A stretch of 64,000 nt of DNA, taken from Symbiodinium microadriaticum (Eukaryota > Sar > Dinophyceae > Suessiales > Symbiodiniaceae). Within the stretch, counting starts at the first letter, position 1, and each line of letters begins with the position of its first letter. Made by a program: the position numbers and the translations under genes. The notes under the pieces were generated by a model. The model saw only the letters and a list, made by a program, of their open reading frames with translations, was not told the DNA's origin and did not search any database. This document shows, piece after piece, positions 22,735 through 33,675 of this stretch. Location of the stretch: contig LSRX01000047.1 in NCBI GenBank assembly GCA_001939145.1, positions 670,478-734,477 of the forward strand. The letters are read 5' to 3'.

Positions 22735-23070
22735 ACCTGGACAACCACGACGACCACAAGGACTAAGATATAAGGACCAGGACAACGACCACCACCAGGG
22801 CCACGAGGACCACCGGCACTTGGAGCGTCTTGAAGACGCCGAGGTGTGTCCGAAACTGCGGCGGGAGAGCGATTTTGCACCGGGACAGGGACACGCCACG
22901 CAAAACAGGAAACGATGGATTGTGGGGGGAGCAGGATGGTTGAATGCGGAACACGAGTCGCCGTCAACGTGGGCACCGCATTGTGGGGAGCATGATTGTT
23001 GAACGCGGGTACACGATTCACGGCCAAAGCGTGCATCGCATATTGGCGGGAGCACGATACTCGGGGTGCG
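22735..23070. repeat. CCACGA-rich tract and imperfect tandem repeat
   Basis: A GACCAC/CCACGA-rich tract (22740-22820) is followed by two to three diverged copies of a ~63-bp unit containing GATTGTGGGGGGAGCAGGAT, GCATTGTGGGGAGCATGATT and CATATTGGCGGGAGCACGAT. A plus frame runs through the block but no domain was recognised. Confidence 0.5.
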
Positions 23071-23302
23071 AAAAAGCACCGGACCGGAGGATGCGCGGCT
23101 TTCGATATTTCGAGCGTGTTAAGGCCAACATTCAGCCAGCGTGTTAGTTACGATGAGCCGCACCTACCCTGAGCCACAGCAGGATTGTGCAAATAATGGG
23201 ACTCCAACATATGCACTGCATCACTGCAGAAGCCGCGGAACCGCCTGGTGCGCCTCCATGCACAACACCTCCTTACACTCGAAAGAACCCCATTATAAAC
23301 CC

Positions 23303-23400
23303 TACCCATAGGCCCCTAAGTAGTTCCTTTTTTATGGCTCATATTTATTTAGAATCCTATAAGGTACTCCCCAAAACGAACTATGTAGGGGTCTATGGGT
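23303..23400. mobile_element. Palindromic MITE-like element, family P2
   Basis: TACCCATAGGCCCCTAAGTAG on the left is mirrored by CTATGTAGGGGTCTATGGGTA on the right, with AGTTCCTTTTTT / AAAACGAACT inside. Confidence 0.7.
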
Positions 23401-23529
23401 AAACCCTATAAACTCCAAACTCTCATGTAGTGCTAGCACACTGGGGCTGCACGGTCCTGTAGGATCGTGCGCGCAATGGAGTGTCTGGTCAGACGAAACT
23501 TTCGGGACGACTGTAGCAATATCCTCAAC

Positions 23530-25060
23530 CCCGGGTTTGGGGTTTATAGGGTTTAGGGAGTTTAGGGGTTTGGGGTTTAGGGCTTTTAGCATCTAGAGTT
23601 TTGGGTGCTTCGGATTTTATTTGAGCTCTATGCCAAAGTTGATACCAAGGAAGGTCTCGAATTTATTTAAACATGTCTTTAAGAAGCTGCAACTGAAAAA
23701 ATAAACGAAAGTGCTGCGTCTTTCTATACTGGCAAGGTTTTAGTGAAGCCGAAGGAATAATATCAAGTATACCTGCTGTTCAGAAACCAGTGTACGACCT
23801 AGCCCGCCGTCAAACCCTACCCTTTGCTGGCCCCTTGGCCTTCGGTTTCATTAAACCACCACGAAAGAAATCTTAATGCTAAGGGTTTAGGGTTTAGGAT
23901 TTATTTAGGATAAGCCCTAAACCCCAAACCCAAAAAACGTTCAGCCCTTGAATGTGGACCCAGATTAATAAAACAAATCCTGCCTCCAAGGTGGCTATGA
24001 TAAGGATCCAAATATGAAGGCCCTTCCAGTATAGGGGGTTTATTGATCAAGAGTCTACAAATCTCCGGGCTCTCACGCTGATCGGTGACCGCTTAGTCGA
24101 GCTCTGCGACCGTACATTACCTGACATGACGCAACTGGGTTCTTTGTACTCACATCCCCATAACAGAACCCACATTCACAAGGAGCCTTACATGCACTCA
24201 CCGGAACGTCTTATATTATTTATTGAATATTATTTCTTATATGTATTATATATTATATATTACAGCATGGCATCGGAGGTGCTTCACACTCCAAGGGCCT
24301 TATGGAAATGAGCTTCGGGGGAACTTCAGTAAAGGATCTTCAGGTGAAGGGCTACCTACTACCTAGCCTGTCTTTGGCGATAGGGCCCACCAAGAGCAAG
24401 GAGCTTATAGCCTTAACAAGCTAGAATTACCCTAAACTCTGAACCCTAAATCATAGGTTTTGCTGGGTCCGGTAGAATGTGATATGGACTTCTGGAGCTC
24501 CACCCTACAGCCTGTGGAAATCCACGGCATTCGATTCCAGACAGTGTGAACCCAAACCTTATCAAATCCTGAAACTTAAGCCCTAAACCGCTGAGCCTTC
24601 ACCCCGCACACGCAAGCCCGCAATCAGAACTGCGTTCTTGTTACGATCACGAGCCTGTTATCATAAAGAACCGATCGACATGAATACCTGCCCTGCGGAA
24701 ATTTCAACGAAGCTCCTTACCAAGGAACTCAGTTAATGTCCTGGTTTGAGATGTTGAATACTGTCAGGCCCCTCTACCCCTAACAACAACAAGCATTATT
24801 AAACATTTAGTTAAATTTAGGAGCCCTGAAGAAAAATGTTGATTTAAATTCTGCCTTCGAAGTTAAACAAACCCTGTTCTCCGTTACATGAGACCGCATG
24901 CCCGAACTCCTCAACGCCTGGTGCCGTACCCTATACCTGGACCCTAAAAGTATGTAGAATAGTAGCCCTTTTTAGGGTTTGGGCCATCATTTTACCTACT
25001 CTTGGGGGTTAGGGTAGCACCTAAATCAACAGCCAATCCCCTCAACCCCAATCCAAAAGC
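23530..25060. other. Non-coding stretch
   Basis: TTTAGGG units near 23545-23585 and 23880-23905, CCCTAAA units near 24430 and 24580, an AT-rich segment at 24215-24265, and unique sequence. No supported exon. Confidence 0.35.
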
Positions 25061-25069
25061 CCAGTACCT

Positions 25070-25160
25070 CCGCTGATTCACCGAGATAAAAGTTGCCTGC
25101 ATGCTCTTGAAGACGATCCCCGAGAGCACGGGGTGGCTGCAGGGTGTCCGGCATGAAGCC
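25070..25160 (-). CDS. Possible minus-strand exon
   Basis: Island between repeat tracts; minus frames are open, one containing ALGDRLQEHAGNFYLGESAE. Frame and borders unresolved. Confidence 0.3.
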
Positions 25161-25200
25161 TCAAATCGAGAGTTCCTCTCATCAGATTTACAAGGCCCGG

Positions 25201-25248
25201 TTTAGGGTTTAGGGTTTAGGGTTTTAGGGTTTAGGGTTTAGGGTTGAA
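25201..25248. repeat. TTTAGGG tract
   Basis: Six TTTAGGG units in a row. Confidence 0.9.
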
Positions 25249-25523
25249 AGCTTGAGGTTTGCAGTCTCATAGTAACACTTGTTTGAGATTGTAACTATAG
25301 GAACAGGCAAACTGCTTGCCCTTTTAAGGCTCGAAGGATTGAAGCTTGGAGATCTCAACAAATAGGCAAGTAAGGCTTCTATAGGGTTCCCAGACGTTTT
25401 GGGTTTAGGGTTTAGGATGGTTCCATCCATGTGCAATGTTGGAGCTAGATCGGGCTTGCTGCTTGTTCTGACAACTACTGCCCTGGCACCACAGTTTAGC
25501 GTTTAGGGTTTAAGGGTTCGCAG

Positions 25524-25606
25524 CTCCTTCACAATCCACAGTAGACAGCCCAGCGCCGACGAAGCCGAAGCCCAATGCAACTGCTCTTGCAACTTAGCTC
25601 ACCTAG
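25524..25606 (+). CDS. Possible plus-strand exon
   Basis: An 83-nt block bounded by TTCGCAG|CTCC and CACCTAG|GTAAGT, a donor matching the general eukaryotic consensus. Frame contains RQPSADEAEAQCNCSCNLAH. A TTTAGGG stretch precedes it. No family recognised. Confidence 0.35.
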
Positions 25607-25874
25607 GTAAGTTAGGAAGTCCTTTACATGGGGCCTTCGTCAAACTAGGTGTCGCTATCTGGGTTTATCAAGGAACCTACTTGATGATGGAGGCTCTATC
25701 TCGTATCAGGTGTACCCATTCTTTGGAAGCTACATTCAGCACAACCGCAGTCCCACTCAAAGTTCACTCGTGGGATTGCGGGTTTGGGGTTTAGGCCTTT
25801 GCGATGCTTCGTGAGTCCTTGCAAAAGATTTAAAGAATAAGCCCTCTCTCTCTCTCTCTTTCGATATATACAAA

Positions 25875-25878
25875 TATG

Positions 25879-25913
<35 letters not shown>

Positions 25914-25996
25914 GCCATCATCATCGCCATCAGCATCGTCATCATCACCATCGTCATCAGCATCATCATCGTCATCATCTTCATCATCGTCATCAT
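25875..25996. repeat. (ATC)n microsatellite
   Basis: ATC trinucleotide run with CGCC and CGTC interruptions. Confidence 0.95.
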
Positions 25997-26034
25997 ATTA
26001 AGTAATTAATATGTATATATCATAAATACCTAAA

Positions 26035-26215
26035 CCCCATTACTTGAGGACGCGATCCTGGCGGCCCTCGCGGGAGCATGCTTAAGGCATCTTTCCCGTC
26101 TCTCCCCATCTGGTGGGACATGAACGTTGCCAGGCGAGACCCCTGTGCAACTTTTCGCCGCCTGAACTTGGTACATCTCTTCCCACTGGGGAGGCGCCGC
26201 CGCCGCACTCAGTCT
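26035..26215 (-). CDS. Possible minus-strand exon
   Basis: GC-rich island with all minus frames largely open. One reads APPQWEEMYQVQAAKSCTGV and continues to a possible donor CCTCAA|GTAATG. Ambiguous because of base composition. Confidence 0.3.
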
Positions 26216-26419
26216 TCATGAGGTACTGGCATTGAGCTTCGGAATCAAGCTTCTTCTATTGGTTCGATAAAGGTTTTATGGGGCATTGCAGGGTTTATCA
26301 AGCCAGACCTCCGGGGATCATAAGCGCCTGCCTTCAACCCAAGAATGGCAAATTGCTCCCAGCATCCCAGAGGCCCCCGGAGTTACTCGTTTCCCCCCAA
26401 AACAGCATCTAAAACTGGA

Positions 26420-26499
26420 CCCTAACCCTCCAAAAACCTACTATATAAGGCCCTAGGGGCTCCAGTAACCCTATACACTACGCACCTGGGGGGTTAGGG
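26420..26499. mobile_element. Palindromic MITE-like element, family P1
   Basis: CCCTAACCCTCCAAAAACCTA on the left and CGCACCTGGGGGGTTAGGG on the right. More diverged than the other P1 copies; central CCCTAGGGGC. Confidence 0.65.
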
Positions 26500-27059
26500 T
26501 GGAACTTTGCGGAATCTTGCAAAACCTCAAAACCCTCAACCCACTCCAAACCCCAGATCGCCGAAACCCAAAATTCCCTTTCAGTACTCGTTTCCACGGT
26601 CCGGGGCACCACCTGCTTGTCCGCCCGTCACAGCCAAGCTATTCACCTGACACAGCCGTGGTTCGCTACTTTCAGTCTGATGCTGGGAATTTCGGTTCGG
26701 GGCTTATGCTGCGCAGGACATGCAATCTTCTGGGCTTAGGGTAGTTTTTTCCATTCAAGATTGAGGTGGGATTCAGAGATATCGAGATATGGGATACCAA
26801 AGCCACAGATCGCAATTTCCATTTGAGGTTCAGGCCTTTGGCAGCTACATCTGGAACTGCTCCAGCCTATATCCTGCATCCCTAATCCCCCTCCATTATA
26901 CCCTGGACCTTAAGCCCGCCCGTACCGCTTAACCCTGCCCTACATAGTACCCTTTCACCCCAAAAATGATCCTGGTAAAACCTTGTAAGTGCATTTACAC
27001 CTCTACAGGCCCTTGCAAACCCCTCGACCTCCCTCAAGCTCCACGACTGCAAGCAACAA

Positions 27060-27165
27060 ACAGCTCAAGCGCTTTGCGGAGTCGGATTACGAGCTCTTGG
27101 TGTTGGAGTGTGCTTTGTTGCTGTTCGTTGATGATCCGCACTTTGTTTTGAGGAGTGTCTAGGGT
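27060..27165 (-). CDS. Coiled-coil exon
   Basis: Minus frame contains NKVRIINEQQQSTLQHQELV followed by IRLRKALELF, a convincing coiled-coil pattern. It ends before a TGA at about 27046. A CCCTAG precedes it in sense orientation and may be part of the intron end. Exact borders unresolved; neighbouring minus-strand coiled-coil exons (28754-28810, 31871-31954) may belong to the same gene. Confidence 0.5.
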
Positions 27166-27339
27166 TTCAGATGAATGGTATATGTCCGGTCTTGGTTTGA
27201 GAGTTTTGGTATTCATGGGTCTGCCTGCGGGTTAACCTCATCTGTAATAATGCATTTAGTCTGTTTGCTGCTGGTCATAGTTTTGTATGCATTTCAACAC
27301 AGCGTGTCGTATAGTACACCTACCGGTACCTATCTCTCT

Positions 27340-28132
27340 ACATACCTAATTTCTTACCTACCTGATTACCTACCTCCTTGCCTACCTAACTACCTGCCTG
27401 CCTACTTACCTAATTGCATTACATACCCACATGCCCACACACATAAGAACAGAAATACATGCAGACGTGAGAACGAAAGCATGTACATTCCTAATAAACA
27501 TACACACTCGCACACACGTGCATACACAACGCTACACTACACAAACACATGACATGACATGACATGACATGACATGACGTGACAGGACAGGACAGGACCG
27601 GACAGGACAGAACAGGACATAGCACAGCACAGCATAGCGTGGCATGTCATTGCATAACATATTACATAGGAGAACAGAACAGGGCATGCCATATCATACC
27701 ATAACATAACCTGACATAACATAGCATGATATAGCATCACTCGAGACTATACAACAAAAACAAGACACAGCAAGACATGGCATAACATCTAAGGACCTTA
27801 TTTTATACCAACACAAAGTGACCCAACATGACATAACACACCGTACCATACCATATAATACCATATGACACTGTACCCCACCGTACCATACCACACCATG
27901 CAACGCTATGCCATGCCACACCATACCATAAAATACCATAGCATTCGTTTGCCTGGCCATAGCATTACATGCAGCCATGCATCCCCCTACATTCCTACCT
28001 ACCTACCTACCTGCCTGCCTGATTGCCTACCTACCTACCTACATGCCTACCTGCCTACCTACCTACCTACCTACCTACCTACCTACCTACCTATGCTCCT
28101 CGCAGTGTGTGTATAATATATATATATATACA

Positions 28133-28163
<31 letters not shown>

Positions 28164-28420
28164 GTGTGTGTGTACACACGCACACACACATGTACATACA
28201 TACGCACGTGCATGCCTGCACGTAATGTATGCGAACATGCATTGCAGTGCAATGTTATATTATACACTGCAAATACTACACCATGCATGCACACATACAT
28301 GCATACATACATGCATGCATACATACATGCAGACAGACATACATACGCACGTATATACATACGTACACACATACTTACATAAATACATGCATGCATACAA
28401 ACGCATGCATGCATGCACAC
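27340..28420. repeat. Compound microsatellite field
   Basis: Successive TACC, ACATG pentamer (27545-27580), GGACA (27580-27620), ATACC/ACCAT, TACC (27990-28092), TA, CATA (28130-28160), GT/AC and CATG/CATA blocks. Open frames here are low-complexity artefacts. Confidence 0.9.
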
Positions 28421-28753
28421 AGGCACTACGTACCATACCATCGCATACCATATCACACAGGGAGACACATACACATGCACAAAACATCAACAACAAAACC
28501 ATATTTTCACACGAGCCCAAACATCAACAGACAAAATACATCAACATATCATTCCATACTATACCGCATGCATCCAGACAGACAGAAAAGAGGCAAACAC
28601 ACATATGGAGCAAAGACCAAGCGATGGAGGGACAGAGCGACCGACGGAAAGACTGACTGACACAAGCCCTCTGATGCCATTCTTAACCCTTTACTGGCGC
28701 CGCTAAAGCCTAAACCCCTGAATCCAGCTGCATCGCCAAACCCACGAATCAAC

Positions 28754-28810
28754 CTGCGCAAGTCGAACCTGCAGCTGCAACGTGCGGAGCTCCTCTAAAA
28801 CCAGCTCTGC
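28754..28810 (-). CDS. Coiled-coil exon
   Basis: A 57-nt, 19-codon minus-strand exon, CTTGAG|GCAGAG ... GCGCAG|GTTGAT, reading AELVLEELRTLQLQVRLAQ, a near-ideal heptad pattern. Phase 0 on both sides if these borders are right. Confidence 0.55.
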
Positions 28811-29056
28811 CTCAAGCAAGGTCGGGAATACTGGTACTCAGGCTTTTGGGCATGTTTAGGAATTATAGGGTTGAGGGTTTAGGGGTTCATTAGGGTTTGT
28901 AGGGGTTTAGGGAGGGCCCTGGGAGTTTTGGACTTCACAGGTCGAGGGTGTAGGCCGCAAGGTACAGCCAGGGCTTAGGTTTTATAGGGTTAGGGTTTAG
29001 GATTTAGGGTCCAAGGTTGAGGATTTAGGGCTCGAGGTCCGCCTCTGCTTCCCCAC

Positions 29057-29315
29057 CTCTTGGGCGGGGGGCCGGCCGGAGGCGGCGGCGGGGGCAGCTT
29101 GGTTGGCTGGGTTGGATTTGGATCGCCCAGCCACTGGCTCCCGGAGGCTCCCATAAAGGAGTCTGCGATGAGCTCCTCGCTGCTGGAGTCGTCTGCGACT
29201 TGGGCTGCAGCAGCCGCCTCCTGTGCGACTCGGGCTGCAGCAATCGCTTCCTCCTCTGCGACTGGGGCTGCAGCAGTCGCCTCCTCTGCGACTGGGGCTG
29301 CAATGGCAATGCAAA
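29057..29315 (-). CDS. Ala/Glu/Pro-rich exon with internal repeats
   Basis: Minus-strand exon between a possible acceptor CGCAAG|TTTGC and a donor CCAAGAG|GTGGGG. The frame begins with three to four ~11-residue repeats of the type AAPVAEEEA (AAPVAEEAT, AAPVAEEEAI, AARVAQEAA, AAQVADDSS), encoded by a 33-bp minisatellite, then SSEELIADSFMGASGSQWLG, then a run of eight prolines near the end. The repeat-coded, acidic-to-proline layout suggests a flexible linker. No domain recognised. Other frames are open only because of the repeat. Confidence 0.5.
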
Positions 29316-29340
29316 CTTGCGGCCGATAGCGAACCTTCGG

Positions 29341-29496
29341 GGTCCTATAATATGATTTAAGGTCGTCGATCCTGCAATACAGGAGTAGGGATCCTGATAT
29401 GCTCTAAGGCATATCCCTCAATGGAGGAAAACACCTTAAAGCTTTTTCGGGATCCTACTATGGTCTAAGCCAGATTCCTTTACTAAGGGATCTTGG
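29341..29496. mobile_element. Palindromic MITE-like element(s), family P3
   Basis: Two palindromic cores in series (AGGGATCCTGATATG ... CATATCCCT and AAGGTC...GGAAGGTC), right terminus GGGATCTTGGAAGGTC. Possibly two copies, nested or tandem. Confidence 0.45.
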
Positions 29497-29931
29497 AAGG
29501 TCGGATGCACATGAGGAGTATCTCCCATAATCAATGCGCATCAAGCACAACCTTGGGAGCTCCAGGTTTAGAGGCTTAAGGTTTCAGGCTTACGGTAGGG
29601 TTTAGGGTTCAGGGTTTAGGGTTAAGGTTTCAGGCTTACGGGGTTTGGGGATTAGATAGCTGTTCTGTTTGGAACCCTACAGAAGGGAGGCACACACAAA
29701 ACTACAAACGACTACAGCGACGCAATCGGATATCGAAAGCTACAACGGCATGCAAACACAGAAGTAACCCAAGACCTTCACCCTAAAACTGAACGAAACA
29801 CAAGCCTAGATCCGAACCCTCGACCACCACCGCCTCCCCCCGCCCGCCTACCTACAACGGCAAAACTCCAATTACCCTCTAATAAATATTATACCCTCAA
29901 ATACCCTCTGCTGACGCTTGGGGGTTTTGGG

Positions 29932-30088
29932 CAAGCCCTACCTGAAACTACCAAAGCCTACTTTTCGTTGCTACTGTAGGGTCCCATAAATTCTATGTTT
30001 GGCGTTGTAGTGAGGGCTTAGGGTTTAGTGCTTAGGGTAATAAGAACCTACAAAAAAGTTCGTTATGGTAGTTCAAGGTACCCTGTAG
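29932..30088. mobile_element. Palindromic MITE-like element, family P6
   Basis: Left arm GCCCTACCTGAAACTACCAA with CCTACTTTTCG, and right arm GAACCTACAAAAAAGTTCG ... GGTAGTTCAAGGTACC. Related to 44537-44655 and 35668-35775. Confidence 0.5.
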
Positions 30089-30207
30089 GAACGGCCCTGG
30101 CTAACCAACGCCGCCCGGGCATGGCACCAGCTCGTCCAGATCGTGCCCGGATTCGGGGAGCGCCTCAGTTCAGGGTGCAATCCAGGTGCTGCCTGAACAG
30201 ACAAGTA

Positions 30208-30290
30208 CATACATACATACATACATACATACATACATACATACATACATACATACATACATACATACATACATACATACATACATACAC
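30208..30290. repeat. (CATA)n microsatellite
   Basis: About 20 uninterrupted CATA units followed by one N. Confidence 0.98.
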
Positions 30291-30479
30291 ANATGATGGC
30301 TAAGCAAGGCAGCAAACTTGGTCGACTATCGGTCCCCAGATTCACGCTGCGGTAGGACGAAAGTTCGTCGCACTGTGTATGTCGCTCTTGCAGAGGGTGC
30401 AAAGCCCTTTTCCCCTTAGACTCCTGCACCAAGTCCTCCGTCCGGAACATTATAGTAGTATAATTTTATTCCAGGGGAT

Positions 30480-30980
30480 TAATTCCTCCGCTAGCCAGGC
30501 CACGTAAAATGCACTTCTAAGTACTCCGCGTCCTCCACAAGATCGTGTAGCCAAGTGCGACGAAACTTTAATCCTGGTGATGTATGTCAAAAGCCTCCAG
30601 CACAAGAAAGCAAAATGCTTGAGGACGAGGCTACACTCTCAAGGCGTTCCACGCGATGGTCGAGGATGGAGAGCGGCTCCTCGATTCCGATCATACTCTT
30701 GGAGTTTAGGGTTTAGGGTTTAGTCGGCAGTTATGAACTCCACATTAATTACGGCAGGGAACCTATGTTCGCCTAGACACGCACGTAATTGCAAGTAGCT
30801 ACATACACCCTAAAAACTAAAGAGCCTAATCACCGGGTTCTTAATCCTTCGAGGCCACTAAGCCCGGCCATGAAGGATACCACATGGGGTTGACGGCCTG
30901 GCAGGCGACATCACATGGTTTAGAGGAGAAAATGATTAGACATGAAGAACTCTTGGCCACATAATGTATGATCCCATACT
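30480..30980. other. Non-coding stretch
   Basis: Unique sequence with a TTTAGGG triplet at 30701-30722. No supported exon. Confidence 0.35.
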
Positions 30981-30999
30981 TCAGGCTTTAAGGTTCTGG

Positions 31000-31285
31000 G
31001 GGCAAAGACCGAGCAAAAGGCAGTGCAGTCTCCTCGGCAATATCATCCGACATAAGTTTAGGGTTGAGGGCTGCTTCGTGGCACAGCAGCTTGGCCAGAC
31101 CACTGAAGCTTGATGCTGGGCCACTTTGTCCAGACATCCAAGTATCACCTCCCTGTCTACATGCAAGTCTTGCCATGTTGGTAGGAGTTTGCTGTGAAAC
31201 GGGATTTCGGAATTGCACGAAGGTTGAGTACAGCCCTAGCCCTTCAAGCATGCAGACCTGAAGCCCTCCCATAAAACCCGGACCG
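31000..31285 (-). CDS. Possible minus-strand exon
   Basis: Minus frame 30988-31290 is open for about 100 codons. It contains NPVSQQTPTNMARLACRQGG and SDDIAEETALPFARSLPPEP, with normal composition and no telomere-like units except one near 31060. It could be one exon or two separated by a short intron there. No family recognised. Confidence 0.4.
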
Positions 31286-31870
31286 TGCAATCGCTAAACC
31301 TTAAACTCTAGACACCACACTCAGAACCCTCTTTCATCAAGCGGCATCCCTCAACCGCAGGCTTTCTTGAGGTCTCTCAGCCCATGGTGAAGCAAAACAG
31401 AGGGCTTCTGGCCCTTGCACCCTATGAATAGCCCCTCAACCTTTCCATGACGGCTACGCTCTCAAATACCACCCAGGAACCCCGGAGGGTTTAGGGTGTC
31501 GGGGCTAAGGGTTGAGGGTATTACTGCCCCCTACATCCTGGTGAACCCCACCAGCAATCCAATCCATCTGCAATCCAGGAGTCTATGCCATACTTACGGT
31601 TGAAGGTGTCTGTGTACACATCAAATAAGGGTTATTCGTCCAGCACAAAGGTTTAAGAACACAGACAACCTGTCAACTACCTGCAAGGATCTCTCTTTCA
31701 CCAAATGAAAGTACCCTATGCGTTTACTGCCCTAACCAGAAGCACTAAAACCAACAGCCCAAAAAAGCTAAAAAAAACTCGCCGAACCTGCAAAACCCTG
31801 CTCTAGCAATACCCCGAAGACACCCTAGACCTTTAAGCCCTCAGGCTTATGAACCCCTCAATCTTTAGAC

Positions 31871-31954
31871 CAACTCCTCGAAAGATTCGGCGCAGCGGCG
31901 CACGGCCTCGAGCTCACGCTCAAAGAGGCGAACCCAGGGCACCAGGGCATCCTC
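31871..31954 (-). CDS. Coiled-coil exon
   Basis: An 84-nt, 28-codon minus-strand exon, GGCTAG|GAGGAT ... GAGTTG|GTCTAA. It begins EDALVPWVRLFERELEAVRR and continues CAESFEEL. CCCTTAAG-type sequence lies left and TTTAGGG sequence right on the plus strand. Confidence 0.55.
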
Positions 31955-31984
31955 CTAGCCATCTGCATTCGTTGTAGGGATTCA

Positions 31985-32075
31985 GGTCTAGGGTTTAAGG
32001 GTTAGTTAGGGTTAGGGTTTAGGGTTTGGGGTTTGGGGTTTTAAGGTTTGGGGTTTAGGGTTTAGGGTTTAGGCT
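31985..32075. repeat. TTTAGGG tract
   Basis: TTTAGGG and TTTGGGG units to the right of the exon at 31871-31954. Confidence 0.85.
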
Positions 32076-32494
32076 TTCAAGGTTTCTGGCTTGAGCCATT
32101 TGCCTGCATTCGGTGTAGGGTTGCGGGTTAAGGAAATTCGGGGATACATTCGTTTTAGGGCTTCGGGTCTAGAGGTTTAACTACAAGGTCTAATTAAGGT
32201 TTAAAGTTTATAGGACTTCATAAGATTTGTGGCGTATGTTTTGGGGTTTTCCTGGACTGGGGTTCCCAAGAGTTAACTAGGGTTCAGGGCTTGGTTTGTG
32301 GCACAGGTTTCAGGGTTTCGGGCTTGAGAGTGGTTGTTGGGTGTTAGGGAATAGGGTGTAGTGTGTAAGGACCTAATGCCGTCTTTTGCACCGCCACGGC
32401 TCCTGTTGCGGTCGTTTCTGACTATGGTTTAGAATCTCGATGTTTGATATAGCTCAACACCCCGAATGCTGAACCTTAGACTCTGACGCCAAGA

Positions 32495-32560
32495 TCTGAA
32501 CCGCAACCCTAAACCCTAAACCCCTAAACTCTAAAACCCTAAACCCTAAAACCCTAAACC
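32495..32560. repeat. CCCTAAA tract
   Basis: CCCTAAA array ending at the donor of the exon at 32560-32714. Confidence 0.9.
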
Positions 32561-32714
32561 CTGCACTTCTAGAGCCTTCTTGGGCTTTGAGGTTCTGGCG
32601 TTTGTGCAGTTTTCTAGGGCCGCCCCTGCGGACCCCAATTGGCCCTAGCGCCTTGCTGGGCTCCACGGAGGCCGACTGAATGGGCGGGAGGCTCTGGGTA
32701 TGGAGCTGCAAGAC
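32560..32714 (-). CDS. Basic internal exon downstream of a telomere-repeat intron
   Basis: Minus-strand exon, CAGCAG|GTCTTG ... GCAGG|GTTTAG. It reads VLQLHTQSLPPIQSASVEPS and later GGPRKLHKRQNLKAQEGSRS, in the same frame as the upstream exon 32869-32913. The basic, proline-containing composition suggests a disordered segment. The donor is only one of several possible. Confidence 0.55.
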
Positions 32715-32868
32715 CTGCTGTTTAGGGTTTAGGGTTTAGGGTTTATAGGGTTTAGGGATTAGGGTTTAGGGTTGTGGGTTTAGGGTTGTGGGTTTAGGGT
32801 TGTGGGTTTAGGGTTTAGGGTTTAGGGATTAGGGCTTATAGGGTTTAGGGTTTAGGGTGCTGCAAGAC
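32715..32868 (-). other. 154-nt intron made of telomere-like repeat within a duplicated exon target
   Basis: On the plus strand, GCTGCAAGACCTGCTG occurs at 32705-32720 and again at 32859-32874. Between them lie 138 bp of TTTAGGG, TTTAGGGTTGTGGG and TTTAGGGATTAGGG units. In sense orientation each copy contains CAGCAG|GTCTTG. Splicing from the first AG|GT to the second AG removes the array plus one copy and keeps the frame, restoring the pre-insertion sequence. Confidence 0.7.
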
Positions 32869-32913
32869 CTGCTGAGACTCTTGGGTTCCTTCCGATGGGC
32901 CCCCGCTGTTCCT
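32869..32913 (-). CDS. Short internal exon upstream of the telomere-repeat intron
   Basis: A 45-nt minus-strand exon, AACAAG|AGGAAC ... CAGCAG|GTCTTG, reading RNSGGPSEGTQESQQ in frame with 32560-32714. A P2-type palindrome lies directly on its 5' side. Confidence 0.5.
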
Positions 32914-33000
32914 CTTGTTACGTTGGTGTAACCAGGTCTATATTTAGGGTCCTGTTTAGGCAACCCAAGGGAACTACAATGGAGACTATAGTACTATAGG
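32914..33000. mobile_element. Diverged P2-type palindromic element
   Basis: Right arm GGGAACTACAATGGAGACTA matches the P2 family; the left arm is poorly kept. It sits just upstream of an exon start, so it probably forms an intron end. Confidence 0.5.
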
Positions 33001-33159
33001 TTGTTCAGAAAGATAGTGTAAGTTACTACAGTATGGAAACCACAGTTGTTACTACCACAGACCCTAGTATGGTAACTAAAGAAGAACCCGAAACAGCGCG
33101 AACAGTCTTTATCTGGGTTTTGTGACTTGGCAGTTTCCTGAAGTCAGGGATTTAGGATT

Positions 33160-33265
33160 ATTGTTCCAGGCCGCGTGAAGAAGTCTGAATCCCAAGTCCA
33201 GACAGACCTGCCAGACATCCTCAGATCCCCACCTGGGCTTCACACGAGCTTCTGCCGCGCAGGAT
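33160..33265 (-). CDS. Possible minus-strand exon
   Basis: Minus frame contains AEARVKPRWGSEDVWQVCLD followed by LGFRLLHAAW. Normal composition, borders unresolved. Confidence 0.3.
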
Positions 33266-33399
33266 CATGGCCCTAAGTCCTAAGCCCTGGGCCCAGATGC
33301 CCTAAACGCTGAAAACCCAAGCCCTAAACCCCAAAACCCTAACCGTATAACCCCAAAACCGTAGAACCCTAAACCCTAAACCCTATATACATCCCTGTG

Positions 33400-33505
33400 T
33401 CGGTCCCCGACCTTGAAGAAGGTTGAGGGAGCCTCAGCAGCTCGAGACAGAAAGCCTATCCCATGAGCCTCCACGGAAAACGGTCCGAACAGAACCGAAT
33501 GGACG
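33400..33505 (-). CDS. Possible minus-strand exon
   Basis: Island between CCCTAAA (33370-33385) and TTTAGGG (33507-33530) tracts, the usual exon bracket. The minus frame reads FGPFSVEAHGIGFLSRAAEA and continues open. Confidence 0.35.
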
Positions 33506-33675
33506 TTTAGGGTTTAGGGTTTAGGGTATAGATGTGCCCCAACAAACGAAGGTCTTCAACAACTCAAAGATCAGAACCACTTAGATCACAAAGCAAGCCA
33601 TTAGAGAAACCTTGATCACCGCCCAAAACTCCAACGAAACCCTGAGCCCGAACACCAAACAAGACTTGCCCACAG

